Shown here piece after piece: positions 35,845-44,087 of a stretch of DNA of 64,000 nucleotides; positions within the stretch are counted from its first letter, which is position 1, and every line of letters begins with the position of its first letter. Where the stretch lies: NCBI RefSeq assembly GCF_017798165.1, contig NZ_CP059068.1, forward strand, positions 868,001 to 932,000, written 5' to 3'. Origin of the DNA: Rhodoferax sp. AJA081-3 (lineage in GTDB: Bacteria > Pseudomonadota > Gammaproteobacteria > Burkholderiales > Burkholderiaceae_C). The position numbers and the translations under genes are program-made. The notes under the pieces are model-generated. The model was not told the origin of the DNA. It searched no databases and saw only the letters and a list, made by a program, of their open reading frames with translations.

Positions 35845-36933
35845 TCAGGCCGTGTGCGCGGGTGCGTCAGACTTTTCTGACACACCGGCCGACGCAAAGC
35901 TGGCCATGTCGCTCAGGATGGCGCAGCTGGACAACAGCAGCGGCCAGGCCAGTGCCGCGCCAGAACCCTCGCCCAGGCGCAGGCCCAGGTCCAGCAGAGC
36001 CCGCACGCCCAGGTGCTGCAGCATGAACTCGTGGCCGCGTTCGCCGGAGCGGTGGGCAAAGATGCAGCGCTGCAGCACCAGTGGCTGCAAGGCGTGGGCC
36101 ACCAGCACGGCACTTGTGGCGATAAAACCATCGACCACGATGACACGGCGTTCGGCCGCGGCCTGTAACACGGCGCCCACCATGGTTGCAATCTCAAAAC
36201 CACCCAACGCGGCCAATACATCCAGCGGGGCCTTGGCATCTGCATGGCGGGCCAGCACTTCGCGCAGCACCTCAGTCTTGCGCAGCACGGCAGGTGCGTC
36301 CAAGCCGGTGCCCGCGCCGGTGCATTGCGCAATGTCCAGCCCCGCCAGACGCGCGAGCAGCAAAGATGCGGCCGACGTATTGCCAATGCCCATTTCGCCC
36401 AGCAGCAGCGCATTGCCGGGCAGGCCTTTGACCAGGTCCACGCCGTGCTGCAGGGCCTCCCCACACTGGGCAGCAGTCATGGCGGCCTGTGCGGATGAGT
36501 CTGCCGTGCCCTGCTCTGCCCCTTGGGCCTTGCGCACTTGCAAACCTGGGCGCTGCGTGCCCGCCGCCAGGCCGGCCAGAAAGTCGTGTTTGACACCGCA
36601 GTCCACCACCGTCAGCGCAATGCCGTTTTGCAGCGCCAACACACTGACGGCCGCACCACCGGCCAGAAAGTTCTCCACCATCTGCCATGTCACATCGCTG
36701 GGAAAGGCCGACACGCCGCGCGCGGTCAGACCATGGTCACCGGCAAACACCACCATTTGCGGCTGCTCCAGCACCGGCTGCTCCGTGCCTAGGATCTGGC
36801 CGATCTGCAAGGCCAGGTCTTCGATACGGCCCAGGGACCCCAAGGGCTTGGTCTTGTTGTTGAGTGTGGTTTGCAGGGCCTGGGTCAAGGCAGCGTCGTG
36901 GATATCGGCCAGTTGGGGGATGGGAGTGTTCAT
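35845..36933 (-). CDS. cobT: Nicotinate-nucleotide-dimethylbenzimidazole phosphoribosyltransferase
   Basis: A 362-residue enzyme that activates the lower ligand base by moving phosphoribose from nicotinate mononucleotide, giving alpha-ribazole phosphate. VVFAGDHGLTARGVSAFPSD and LGEMGIGNTSAASLLLA are family fingerprints. The catalytic Glu is in RLGEGSGAALAWPLL. The length fits. It lies between the PBP-like gene and cobS. Confidence 0.94.
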   Translation of the reverse strand: MNTPIPQLADIHDAALTQALQTTLNNKTKPLGSLGRIEDLALQIGQILGTEQPVLEQPQMVVFAGDHGLTARGVSAFPSDVTWQMVENFLAGGAAVSVLALQNGIALTVVDCGVKHDFLAGLAAGTQRPGLQVRKAQGAEQGTADSSAQAAMTAAQCGEALQHGVDLVKGLPGNALLLGEMGIGNTSAASLLLARLAGLDIAQCTGAGTGLDAPAVLRKTEVLREVLARHADAKAPLDVLAALGGFEIATMVGAVLQAAAERRVIVVDGFIATSAVLVAHALQPLVLQRCIFAHRSGERGHEFMLQHLGVRALLDLGLRLGEGSGAALAWPLLLSSCAILSDMASFASAGVSEKSDAPAHTA

Positions 36934-36969
36934 GGTGTGGGACAGGTAAAGAATGGAGGACAGAAAAAA

Positions 36970-39900
36970 TCAGGGCGCAGGCGGCGCAACACCGGCCCAG
37001 TTGCTACACGGCTGCGCCGCGGCACTGGGGTAGCCGGCAGGGTCCATCAGCGGCATCAGTGTGGGCGACAAAACCTTCAGCAGTTGCACCGGCAAGGCGC
37101 TGGTGAAATCGTAATCGGCCGCCTGCGGGCCGTACACATAGGCGGTGATGCTGCCAAAGAAACGTTCACCGATATTAAAAACAAAGGTGGCCGAACGGCT
37201 GACCACGCGCGAATCCAGCAGTTGGCCCTGGCCGCCAAAGGTCTCGTACCGGTGGTCGCCGGTGCCGGTTTTTCCGCCCACTGCCATGACCGTGCCATCC
37301 ACGCGCTTGAAGACATTCTTGACACGCCGGGCCGTGCCCTCGTCCACCACATCACGCACCGCGCCCAGCGCGGCCTGGGCCACCTCGGGTGCCAGCACCT
37401 GTTCACTCGCGCCACTGTGGTGTTGCAACACAGCTTCGTACGGCGTGCTGGACGCAAAGTGCAGCGCCGCGATACGCTGCGTAGGCTTGCGCAGGCCACC
37501 GTTGACGATGATGCCCATGAGCTCCGCCAGTGCCGCGGGGCGGTCAGCCGACGCGCCCAGTGCCGTGGCATACGATGGCACCAGCGAGCCGAACGGGTAA
37601 CCCATGCGTTTCCACTGGCGGTGGATCTCCAGAAAACCCTCCACCTCCAGCAGGCTCAGGATGCGTTTGTCCTGCGCGGGTTTGAGTTTGCTGGCAAACA
37701 GCCACTGGTAGACCACCTGGCGTTCGGCTGCGCTGGCGGCCACCATCTGGGCCTGCGTAGCGCCGGGGTTGGCACGCAGATAAGCCACCACCCACAGTTC
37801 CAGCGGGTGGACACTGGCGCTGTAGCCCCGGTCGGCCAGCGACATCTTCTCGGGCCCATACTGCGTGTACAGCACGGCCAGGCGCTCGGCCGTCACCTCA
37901 CGCCCCTCGGGCAGGTTTTCTTTCAGGAAAGCGCCCAATTGCGCCTGTGTGGCCGTAGGGGCAATGGTGCGGAAGATGCTGCTCAGGCGCACCGGTGTGG
38001 GCCGCACGTTGTGCAGTAGCAATTCCTGCGCCTGCTCGGCCGTCTTGCCCTGGTACTTGGCGACAAAGCGGTTGATGAACTCCTTGCCTTCGCGGTCGGC
38101 AAAACGGCTCAGGTAGTCTGCGCGCCGTGGGTCCTTGCCATCTTGCAGCAGTGTGGCAGACGAGCCCGGCACCTGGAACATGTAGTGGTGCACCACGTCG
38201 CGCAGCAGGCGCACAAAAACAAGGTTTACCGAGTGGCGCAGGCCCTCACGCACGGTCACGATACGGTTGTTGTCCTCGCGTTTAAAGTTATTAAAGGTGT
38301 GTAAGCCACCGCCGGTGTAGAAGCTTTCATCCGGGTTGGCGGAGTATTTGCGATCCAGCGCGGCCTGCAACAGCGTCGGCAGATCGGCAGATGGGTTTTG
38401 TCCCAGGTAGTCCAGCACCCAGCGCGAGAGTTTGTCCTTGGGGTCCAGCACCACCTGCCCACGCGCGGCGGCGTCCATGGCGCTGTAGCGCTGGTGCAGG
38501 CCGGCCATGATGTCCAGGTAGGTCACCAGCGTGCGCAGCTTGGCGGTAGAGCCCAGGTCCAGCTTGGCACCGGCATTGATGTCCAGCGGCTGGTCGTAGT
38601 TGTCGGTCTGCAAGCGCAGGTAGTTGGTGTCTTCACCGCGCTCCAGCAGAGTAAAGCTGTAGACCACCTGGGCCGGGTCGCCATTGCCCAGCAGACCCTT
38701 GCCCGTCAAACCGGCTGCCTTGGCCACCTCGGCGTCGCGCAACTGGCGCAGCACCGTGGTCACGGCCTCTTGCGTCTGACCGTCCAACGTGCTGACCGCG
38801 CCCAGGTCCAGCCGGTCCAGGCTGTAAAAATTGGGCACACCCAGCAGTCCCAGCAACTGGCTGCGGATGGCGGTGGAGGCCTTGCGGCTGACGAACGATG
38901 GAGCGGGAGCCGGCACGGGTGCCTGGCTCCTGTCGCCCAGCTTGACCGCCAAGGCCGCGTCGCGCAGCGCGTCAGAAATCACCTCTTGGCTGGCCAACAG
39001 GCGCAGGTGGCTATCGGTCAGATCTTCCAGGTCACTCTGGGGGTCGGCCAGGTAATAGGACGGTCGCCGCTGCGCAATGACCAGGCTCAGTGCCTGTTTG
39101 TAGGCCAAGGCCTGCTCGGCCGTCGGCTGTGCGGCCGCAGCGGCCGCATGCAGCAGCGCAGTCGCCTGCTCAAAATCGCGCCCGTACCAGACCCACAGGC
39201 CGTCCCCCATGCCATTCACCTCGCCAAAACCGGGGCGTGCGGACAGGGGCACCGTGTTGAGGTAGTCCAGCACCAGCTGCTGGCGCGCCGCAGTAGTGTC
39301 CTGGCCTGGTTGATAAGCCCGCACCGTGGCCGATGCCATCTGGCGCAGCTTGTCGTGTAACGAGGCCGTGCGCCCATCGGGCGAATGCCGGTACTTTTCG
39401 ATCTGGGTCGCCAGTGTGCTTCCACCGGGCGTGCGGCCATCGGCACCAAAAACCTGGCCCACGTGTTCAAACAGGGCGCGGCCCAGGCGACTCCATTCCA
39501 CCGCCGGGTTGCGCAGCGGGTAACGTGGGTCCAGCAGCTCCCGGTTTTCGATGAACAACAAACTCTTGACCAGCAGCGCCGGGGTTTGTGCAAAGCTGGG
39601 GTAGCTGCGCTCCGGGTACTGCACGGCAAACAGCGGCTGCTTGCGGCAGTCATACACCGACAGACCCTGCTGCGTCTTCTCGCGGTAGGGTGCAAACAGG
39701 CCCTCATCAATGCTATCCACCATGGCCGGTGTCATGCGCGCCTGGGCGCTGATCTGAAAATCCTTTGCCTGCAGCCGGCCCAGATAGTCCGGCATATTGG
39801 AATAACCCATGCGCTGGTCATAAGGTCCATCAGCCGGGTAACGCACTGCTGCGGCCGGAGTGGGACCGGGCTGCAGCGCAAAGCCCATACGCCCAGCCCA

Positions 39901-40215
39901 TTCGGCAAAATACTTGGCCTGCCATTGCGAGGTGCGCATTTCGTGCCAGGCCAACTGCCCCACGATGACCAGCAAAGCCAGCAGCACCAGCAGTACAAAC
40001 CAGACGATGACACGCCGCGTGGTGAACGGCGCTTTGTTCAAGGTCGGCCCCGCGCTGGCAGTCGCGCCATACGGCGGCAATGGTGTCGCTACCGGCTGTG
40101 GGGCACGCGGGCGCTTTTTGTCGCGGTAACCCGCAGCACCAGCCGCCCTGCGGCCCAGCGAACGCACCGCATGCAGGTAGGTGTTAGGGTGGCGCCAATG
40201 CGTTTTTTTACTCAT
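36970..40215 (-). CDS. Large class A penicillin-binding-protein-like enzyme (1081 aa)
   Basis: A cytoplasmic basic tail, one TM (about 69-90), a GT51-like glycosyltransferase domain (about 170-380) and a penicillin-binding transpeptidase domain. The transpeptidase triad is visible: STAK near residue 555, SVN near 661, and KTG near 981 (GGKTGTGD). In the glycosyltransferase part, GGSTLATQ matches motif III, but the first motif reads IENRELL where E-D-x2-F is usual, so activity there is less sure. A peptidoglycan gene in the cobalamin cluster is unexpected; its start overlaps the cobQ stop in ATGA, so it is expressed with cobQ. Confidence 0.83.
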   Translation of the reverse strand: MSKKTHWRHPNTYLHAVRSLGRRAAGAAGYRDKKRPRAPQPVATPLPPYGATASAGPTLNKAPFTTRRVIVWFVLLVLLALLVIVGQLAWHEMRTSQWQAKYFAEWAGRMGFALQPGPTPAAAVRYPADGPYDQRMGYSNMPDYLGRLQAKDFQISAQARMTPAMVDSIDEGLFAPYREKTQQGLSVYDCRKQPLFAVQYPERSYPSFAQTPALLVKSLLFIENRELLDPRYPLRNPAVEWSRLGRALFEHVGQVFGADGRTPGGSTLATQIEKYRHSPDGRTASLHDKLRQMASATVRAYQPGQDTTAARQQLVLDYLNTVPLSARPGFGEVNGMGDGLWVWYGRDFEQATALLHAAAAAAQPTAEQALAYKQALSLVIAQRRPSYYLADPQSDLEDLTDSHLRLLASQEVISDALRDAALAVKLGDRSQAPVPAPAPSFVSRKASTAIRSQLLGLLGVPNFYSLDRLDLGAVSTLDGQTQEAVTTVLRQLRDAEVAKAAGLTGKGLLGNGDPAQVVYSFTLLERGEDTNYLRLQTDNYDQPLDINAGAKLDLGSTAKLRTLVTYLDIMAGLHQRYSAMDAAARGQVVLDPKDKLSRWVLDYLGQNPSADLPTLLQAALDRKYSANPDESFYTGGGLHTFNNFKREDNNRIVTVREGLRHSVNLVFVRLLRDVVHHYMFQVPGSSATLLQDGKDPRRADYLSRFADREGKEFINRFVAKYQGKTAEQAQELLLHNVRPTPVRLSSIFRTIAPTATQAQLGAFLKENLPEGREVTAERLAVLYTQYGPEKMSLADRGYSASVHPLELWVVAYLRANPGATQAQMVAASAAERQVVYQWLFASKLKPAQDKRILSLLEVEGFLEIHRQWKRMGYPFGSLVPSYATALGASADRPAALAELMGIIVNGGLRKPTQRIAALHFASSTPYEAVLQHHSGASEQVLAPEVAQAALGAVRDVVDEGTARRVKNVFKRVDGTVMAVGGKTGTGDHRYETFGGQGQLLDSRVVSRSATFVFNIGERFFGSITAYVYGPQAADYDFTSALPVQLLKVLSPTLMPLMDPAGYPSAAAQPCSNWAGVAPPAP

Positions 40216-41825
40216 ACCCGGGCAATGAGGCGCTCCAGCAGCTGGGGTGCAAAGTGTTGTTCGATGTAATCCGCCAGACCATCAAAAACGGTGTCCAAAG
40301 TGGGCACCGGTCCATTGAGCTTAGCGCCAAACAATGCCTGCAACACTTGCGCATCCTCAAACAAACCGTGCAAATACACACCCATCACATTGCCCGTTGC
40401 GTTTTGCCAACCCAGACCATCCGGCAACACGACGCGCGCCACATCCCCCGCCGCTGCCATGGCCACATGCTGCTGCGTTTGACCATGGTGGATCTCGTAA
40501 CCGCTGACCGACACGCCAGCAAGGGTTGCCCAAGGCGACAGCGATGGCGCACCAGCGCCCAAGCCGGAGGGGCCCGGGCTGGGGGCCGATTTGTGCGCGT
40601 TTGGCACCATGAGGCCCCCAGCCCGGGCCCCTTCGGTGTGCGAAAGCCCATCAGCGTGCGCGGAAAAATCATCAGCAAACCGCGTCGTTGTATGCCTAAC
40701 CGTCTTGTCCTCCGCAAACACCGTCACCAACGGCAACAACCCCAAACCGGGTGCATTGCCATCAATGCCATGGGTATCAATCAGCGCCTCCCCCAGCATC
40801 TGCAAACCGCCGCAGACCCCCAACACCGCCCCACCCCGCCCGGCATGCTGCGCCACCGCCGCATCCAGCCCCTGCGCGCGCAGCCAGGCCAGATCACCAC
40901 TGGTGTGTTTGGAGCCCGGCAGGATGATCCAGTCTGTCGGCTTGAGGCTGGCAAGTTCGCTGGGGCTACGTACCCACTGCAGACGCAAACCCGGAATGTT
41001 CTTCAGCGGCTGGAACTCATCCAGATTGCTGATGCGCGGATAGGCCACCACGGCCACGGTCAGTTCCACCGCCCCCTTGGCCACACTGCGGTCATCAAAG
41101 ACACCATCTTCTTCCGGCAGCCCATGGTGCCACCACATAGGCAGCGTGGCCACGGTGGGAATACCGGTTAAATCCTGCAGCATCTGCGGCGCCGGCGCCA
41201 GCAAGGTGGCATCACCGCGGAACTTGTTCAGCACAAAACCCTTGATCAAGGCCCGCTCGTCCTCTGGCAACAAGGCCCAGGTACCGTACAGGTGGGCAAA
41301 GGCACCACCGCGGTCGATGTCAGTCACCAGCAGACAGGCGGCATTGCAATGCTTGGCGACACGCATGTTGACGATATCGCTGCTGGAGAGGTTGATCTCG
41401 GCCGGAGAGCCCGCGCCCTCGACCACCACCACATCGTTCTCGGCACACAGGGCATCCAGCGCCGCGGCGATTTGCGGCCAGACCAGAAGGCTGCGGCCGC
41501 GCCAGGGCAAGGCCGTCAACTCGGCACTGACCTGGCCCATCAGCACCACCTGGCTGTGGGTGTCGCGCTCGGGTTTCAGCAACAAGGGGTTCATGCGTAC
41601 ATCAGGTACGGCATTGGATGCAAGGGCCTGGAAGTATTGGGCGCTACCGATCTCGCCCTGGCCGTTGTCAGAAGCGACCACACGGGCGTTGTTGCTCATG
41701 TTCTGCGCCTTGAACGGCGCGACCCTAAGGCCCTGGCGCGCGTAGTAGCGGCATAGGGCGGTGGTCAGCCAGCTCTTGCCGGCGCCGCTGGTCGTACCCA
41801 GCACCATCACACAACGGGCGGTCAT
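40212..41825 (-). CDS. cobQ: Cobyric acid synthase with palindromic-element insertion
   Basis: A 537-residue glutamine-dependent enzyme that amidates the b, d, e and g side chains of the adenosylated corrin ring. The N-terminal ATPase half starts LGTTSGAGKSWLTTAL. The C-terminal glutaminase half has the Cys in VCGGLQMLGEA and the His in GYEIHHG. Residues about 397-421 (GLMVPNAHKSAPSPG and flanks) come from a palindromic element between these two catalytic residues. The protein is therefore longer than the usual 480-500 residues. The stop overlaps the PBP-like gene by 4 bases. Confidence 0.93.
   Translation of the reverse strand: MTARCVMVLGTTSGAGKSWLTTALCRYYARQGLRVAPFKAQNMSNNARVVASDNGQGEIGSAQYFQALASNAVPDVRMNPLLLKPERDTHSQVVLMGQVSAELTALPWRGRSLLVWPQIAAALDALCAENDVVVVEGAGSPAEINLSSSDIVNMRVAKHCNAACLLVTDIDRGGAFAHLYGTWALLPEDERALIKGFVLNKFRGDATLLAPAPQMLQDLTGIPTVATLPMWWHHGLPEEDGVFDDRSVAKGAVELTVAVVAYPRISNLDEFQPLKNIPGLRLQWVRSPSELASLKPTDWIILPGSKHTSGDLAWLRAQGLDAAVAQHAGRGGAVLGVCGGLQMLGEALIDTHGIDGNAPGLGLLPLVTVFAEDKTVRHTTTRFADDFSAHADGLSHTEGARAGGLMVPNAHKSAPSPGPSGLGAGAPSLSPWATLAGVSVSGYEIHHGQTQQHVAMAAAGDVARVVLPDGLGWQNATGNVMGVYLHGLFEDAQVLQALFGAKLNGPVPTLDTVFDGLADYIEQHFAPQLLERLIARV
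40564..40636. repeat. Palindromic element family 2, copy inside cobQ
   Basis: Arms 40568-40587 and 40613-40632 are perfect 20-base reverse complements, extendable to 40564/40636 with one G-T mismatch. The 25-base centre (40588-40612) starts GATTTGTG and ends CACCATGA, like the copy at 15795-15819. Read with cobQ it encodes LMVPNAHKSA; the other copy gives LMVSQAHKSA in the matching frame. The arms differ completely between copies. Confidence 0.85.
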
Positions 41826-41923
41826 GCGGATGTTGCGTTCTTTAGATAGACGTTGTCTTCGCGTAATTCTGCAAGATACATTTGGTGATTTCTTATCTGT
41901 TGTCTGCTATTCGGGCACGCAGC

Positions 41924-42178
41924 CTACTTTTTTCCAGCTTTGACGATTTCATCGCCGGGCAGCGCCGCAACATTGGGTACCGCATTTAAAAATGCATCAA
42001 AGTGCTCGCGCTTTCCCAAAGCGGCTTCTTGCCGCAGGTAATCCAGCGTCTGGAACGACGCCATCTTTTCCGCCGCCGCGCTGGCAATGAACTGGTTCAC
42101 CGAAATGCCGTCTTTGCGCGCCAGCGCCTTAATGCTCTCGTGCACTGAGTTGGGTAAACGAATGGTCAATGCTGTCAT
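41924..42178 (-). CDS. Ribbon-helix-helix antitoxin (HicB/CopG-like)
   Basis: An 84-residue protein with an N-terminal ribbon-helix-helix: the strand ALTIRLPNSVHESIKALA and helix DGISVNQFIASAAAEKMA. The C-terminal half is acidic-basic mixed and probably binds the toxin. It starts 1 base after the PIN gene stop, so it is the second gene of the pair (toxin first). It should neutralise the PIN protein and repress the pair. Confidence 0.82.
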   Translation of the reverse strand: MTALTIRLPNSVHESIKALARKDGISVNQFIASAAAEKMASFQTLDYLRQEAALGKREHFDAFLNAVPNVAALPGDEIVKAGKK

Positions 42179-42179
42179 G

Positions 42180-42611
42180 TCATTGCTCCTTCAAAAGGTT
42201 CAAAAAATCACCGGGCGTGATCGCTTGCACACCCAGCTGTTCACTACGGCGAAAGTCTTTAACGTTATGCGTCACGATGTATTGGCACCCTGCGGCCACC
42301 GCACACTCCAGCACCATGTCGTCATCTGGATCTTTCAAAAAAGGACGCCACAAAAAGTGAATGTCTTGCAAATGCGCCAGAGATGCCAAATACCGCACAA
42401 AGCCCATTGCAGCATCGGCGTCCAACCCGGGCGGCAAGTGCTCTGCCCGCGTCATAACGGCTTGCCATTCGGTATAAACCGCCACGGAAAGGCATATTTG
42501 GAACTTGGGATGCGGTAACGAAGCGATCAGCGCAAAGCTAGCGCCGTTGCGCGAGCGCGCAGCTGACACCAGCAACGATGTATCAAAAACAACTTTAATG
42601 GTTACACCCAT
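42180..42611 (-). CDS. PIN-family toxin of a toxin-antitoxin pair
   Basis: A 143-residue PIN protein. The first acid is in VVFDTSLLVSAA, and PDDDMVLECAVAA holds the later acidic cluster, followed by YIVTHNVKDF. This is the PIN subgroup usually annotated as a putative toxin with an adjacent ribbon-helix-helix partner. The start ATG at 42611 is six bases after a TATAAT box, so the transcript would be leaderless; an upstream Met at 42659 would lie before this promoter. The pair interrupts the cobalamin cluster between the membrane protein and cobQ. Confidence 0.82.
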   Translation of the reverse strand: MGVTIKVVFDTSLLVSAARSRNGASFALIASLPHPKFQICLSVAVYTEWQAVMTRAEHLPPGLDADAAMGFVRYLASLAHLQDIHFLWRPFLKDPDDDMVLECAVAAGCQYIVTHNVKDFRRSEQLGVQAITPGDFLNLLKEQ

Positions 42612-42617
42612 ATAACC

Positions 42618-42646
42618 ATTATACCATTCCAGCTGCACCTTGCCAA
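42618..42646 (-). promoter_or_regulatory. Sigma-70 promoter of the PIN/RHH pair
   Basis: On the minus strand TTGGCA (42646-42641), a 17-base spacer and a perfect TATAAT (42623-42618) precede the ATG at 42611 by six bases. The expected transcription start coincides with or nearly touches the start codon. Tandem TGGTATAATGGTTATATGG words around the -10 could bind the antitoxin. Confidence 0.7.
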
Positions 42647-42668
42647 CGCTTGCAGACACCGGTGGTGA

Positions 42669-44087
42669 TCAGGGCTGATGCGCACAGCGGCGCAGGGCGG
42701 TGTCGGGCCTGCTTACTGCGAAAGATTGAATCCGCAGCCACAGGGCATCTTGCAGACTTTTCCAATGGGGCAAATCGGCGGCAGCCTGCATAAACTCCAC
42801 ACGCATGCCATCCCGTACAAAGGCGTGGTGGCAACTCGCGTTCGGGCCATCACAGGCCATCCAGCTCAGTGGCGCGCCGCTGGCGGCATCCTTCTCAACA
42901 TACTGCATGCGCGGAACCTGGTTGGCCGCGGTCACGATCTCCTGCCGCTCCAGTCCGTGCACGTTGTTCACGGTGCGGACCTGGTGCTTGGCATCGCCCG
43001 GCTGGTACCAAGGGTGGATGTTCTCCGGCGCACACAGGGTGACAGTCACGTTCTGGGCGATTTGTGCCCAGGGTTGCGGCCCATGGCGTACCAATGACCC
43101 CGGGGGTGGACCAAAGTCTTTGCCGTGGGCGTAGAACTGCAGGCTGGCCGGCTTGTCACCCGCCTGGCCCGCATAACCCGCGGGTATGCGCCACTGCCCA
43201 CCGGCCAACCAGAACACGGAGTCAGGGCTCTGCGCCCCCACGCCCGATACCTGGCGCTTGCCCCACCATGGCAGCTTAGCGGCATAGTCCGCTTGCGGCA
43301 CACAGGTCAACACACCGCCCCTGGATTCGGACACGAACCCTGCTTCGCGGTACGACCAGTAGCTCCAAACCGGAGCCTGTACCGTACCAGTAGCCAGTTG
43401 CGCATGCCGCATGGCACCGCGGCCGGCCTGCATGGAGAACCCGGCCAGATCCAGCACACTGTTGACGGGCTGCAAGCCTTGCTCGGTGGCAGACAGCAGG
43501 CAATAAGCTTGCCCACCCGCCGCCACCTGCGCCACATGTGCAACCCGCTGGGCGGAATACACAGACCAAGCCAAGGCCAGCGTGATCGCCACGGCACCAA
43601 CCCAGCGCACCACACTGGCGGGGTGCAAAGGCACCGCCGTGTGCATGGACGCACCACGCCAAGCGCGAGGGCTCAGCACCCACCAGGCCACTGCCAGCAG
43701 CGCAACCGCACTGTGTGTGATCCAGCCCGCATGGAATAACGCGTTGCAGACCTGCACCAAAAACGCCGCCAGAAACACCGCCCCTACCAAACCCGCCACC
43801 CCCCACAGATAGACCCGCGCCCAGTAGTAACTGCGACCAGACACCTCCAGCGGCTGCTTGCGCCACGCAAACAGGTACCGCAGCCCCAGAATCAGCAGCA
43901 TCAGTTGCAGAAGGGCCGTCAGCAAGAACATGCCCATCACGTCGGCAGTTTCGCCGTGCATGCGGCTGAAATATATGCACAGTACCCCCCAGACCACGGC
44001 CAGCGTGGCCAGCAGTGGCGCGGCCCATTGGCGTGGAACCAGAGTCGCCAGCAGCACGGGTAGGCCGAAGAAAAGTATCAGAAGCAC
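42669..44087 (-). CDS. Unknown multi-pass membrane protein (472 aa) coupled to cobD
   Basis: The N-terminal 180 residues have about six hydrophobic segments. A C-terminal domain of about 290 residues with several Cys and Trp follows, probably periplasmic (segments such as KLPWWGKRQVSG and AQNVTVTLCAPENIHPWYQ). I recognise no family. The frame is open far upstream inside cobD, but GTG 44087 has GGAGG four bases before it and overlaps the cobD end by 10 bases, so translation is coupled. It is followed by the toxin-antitoxin pair. A cobalamin-related role is suggested by position only. Confidence 0.65.
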   Translation of the reverse strand: MLLILFFGLPVLLATLVPRQWAAPLLATLAVVWGVLCIYFSRMHGETADVMGMFLLTALLQLMLLILGLRYLFAWRKQPLEVSGRSYYWARVYLWGVAGLVGAVFLAAFLVQVCNALFHAGWITHSAVALLAVAWWVLSPRAWRGASMHTAVPLHPASVVRWVGAVAITLALAWSVYSAQRVAHVAQVAAGGQAYCLLSATEQGLQPVNSVLDLAGFSMQAGRGAMRHAQLATGTVQAPVWSYWSYREAGFVSESRGGVLTCVPQADYAAKLPWWGKRQVSGVGAQSPDSVFWLAGGQWRIPAGYAGQAGDKPASLQFYAHGKDFGPPPGSLVRHGPQPWAQIAQNVTVTLCAPENIHPWYQPGDAKHQVRTVNNVHGLERQEIVTAANQVPRMQYVEKDAASGAPLSWMACDGPNASCHHAFVRDGMRVEFMQAAADLPHWKSLQDALWLRIQSFAVSRPDTALRRCAHQP

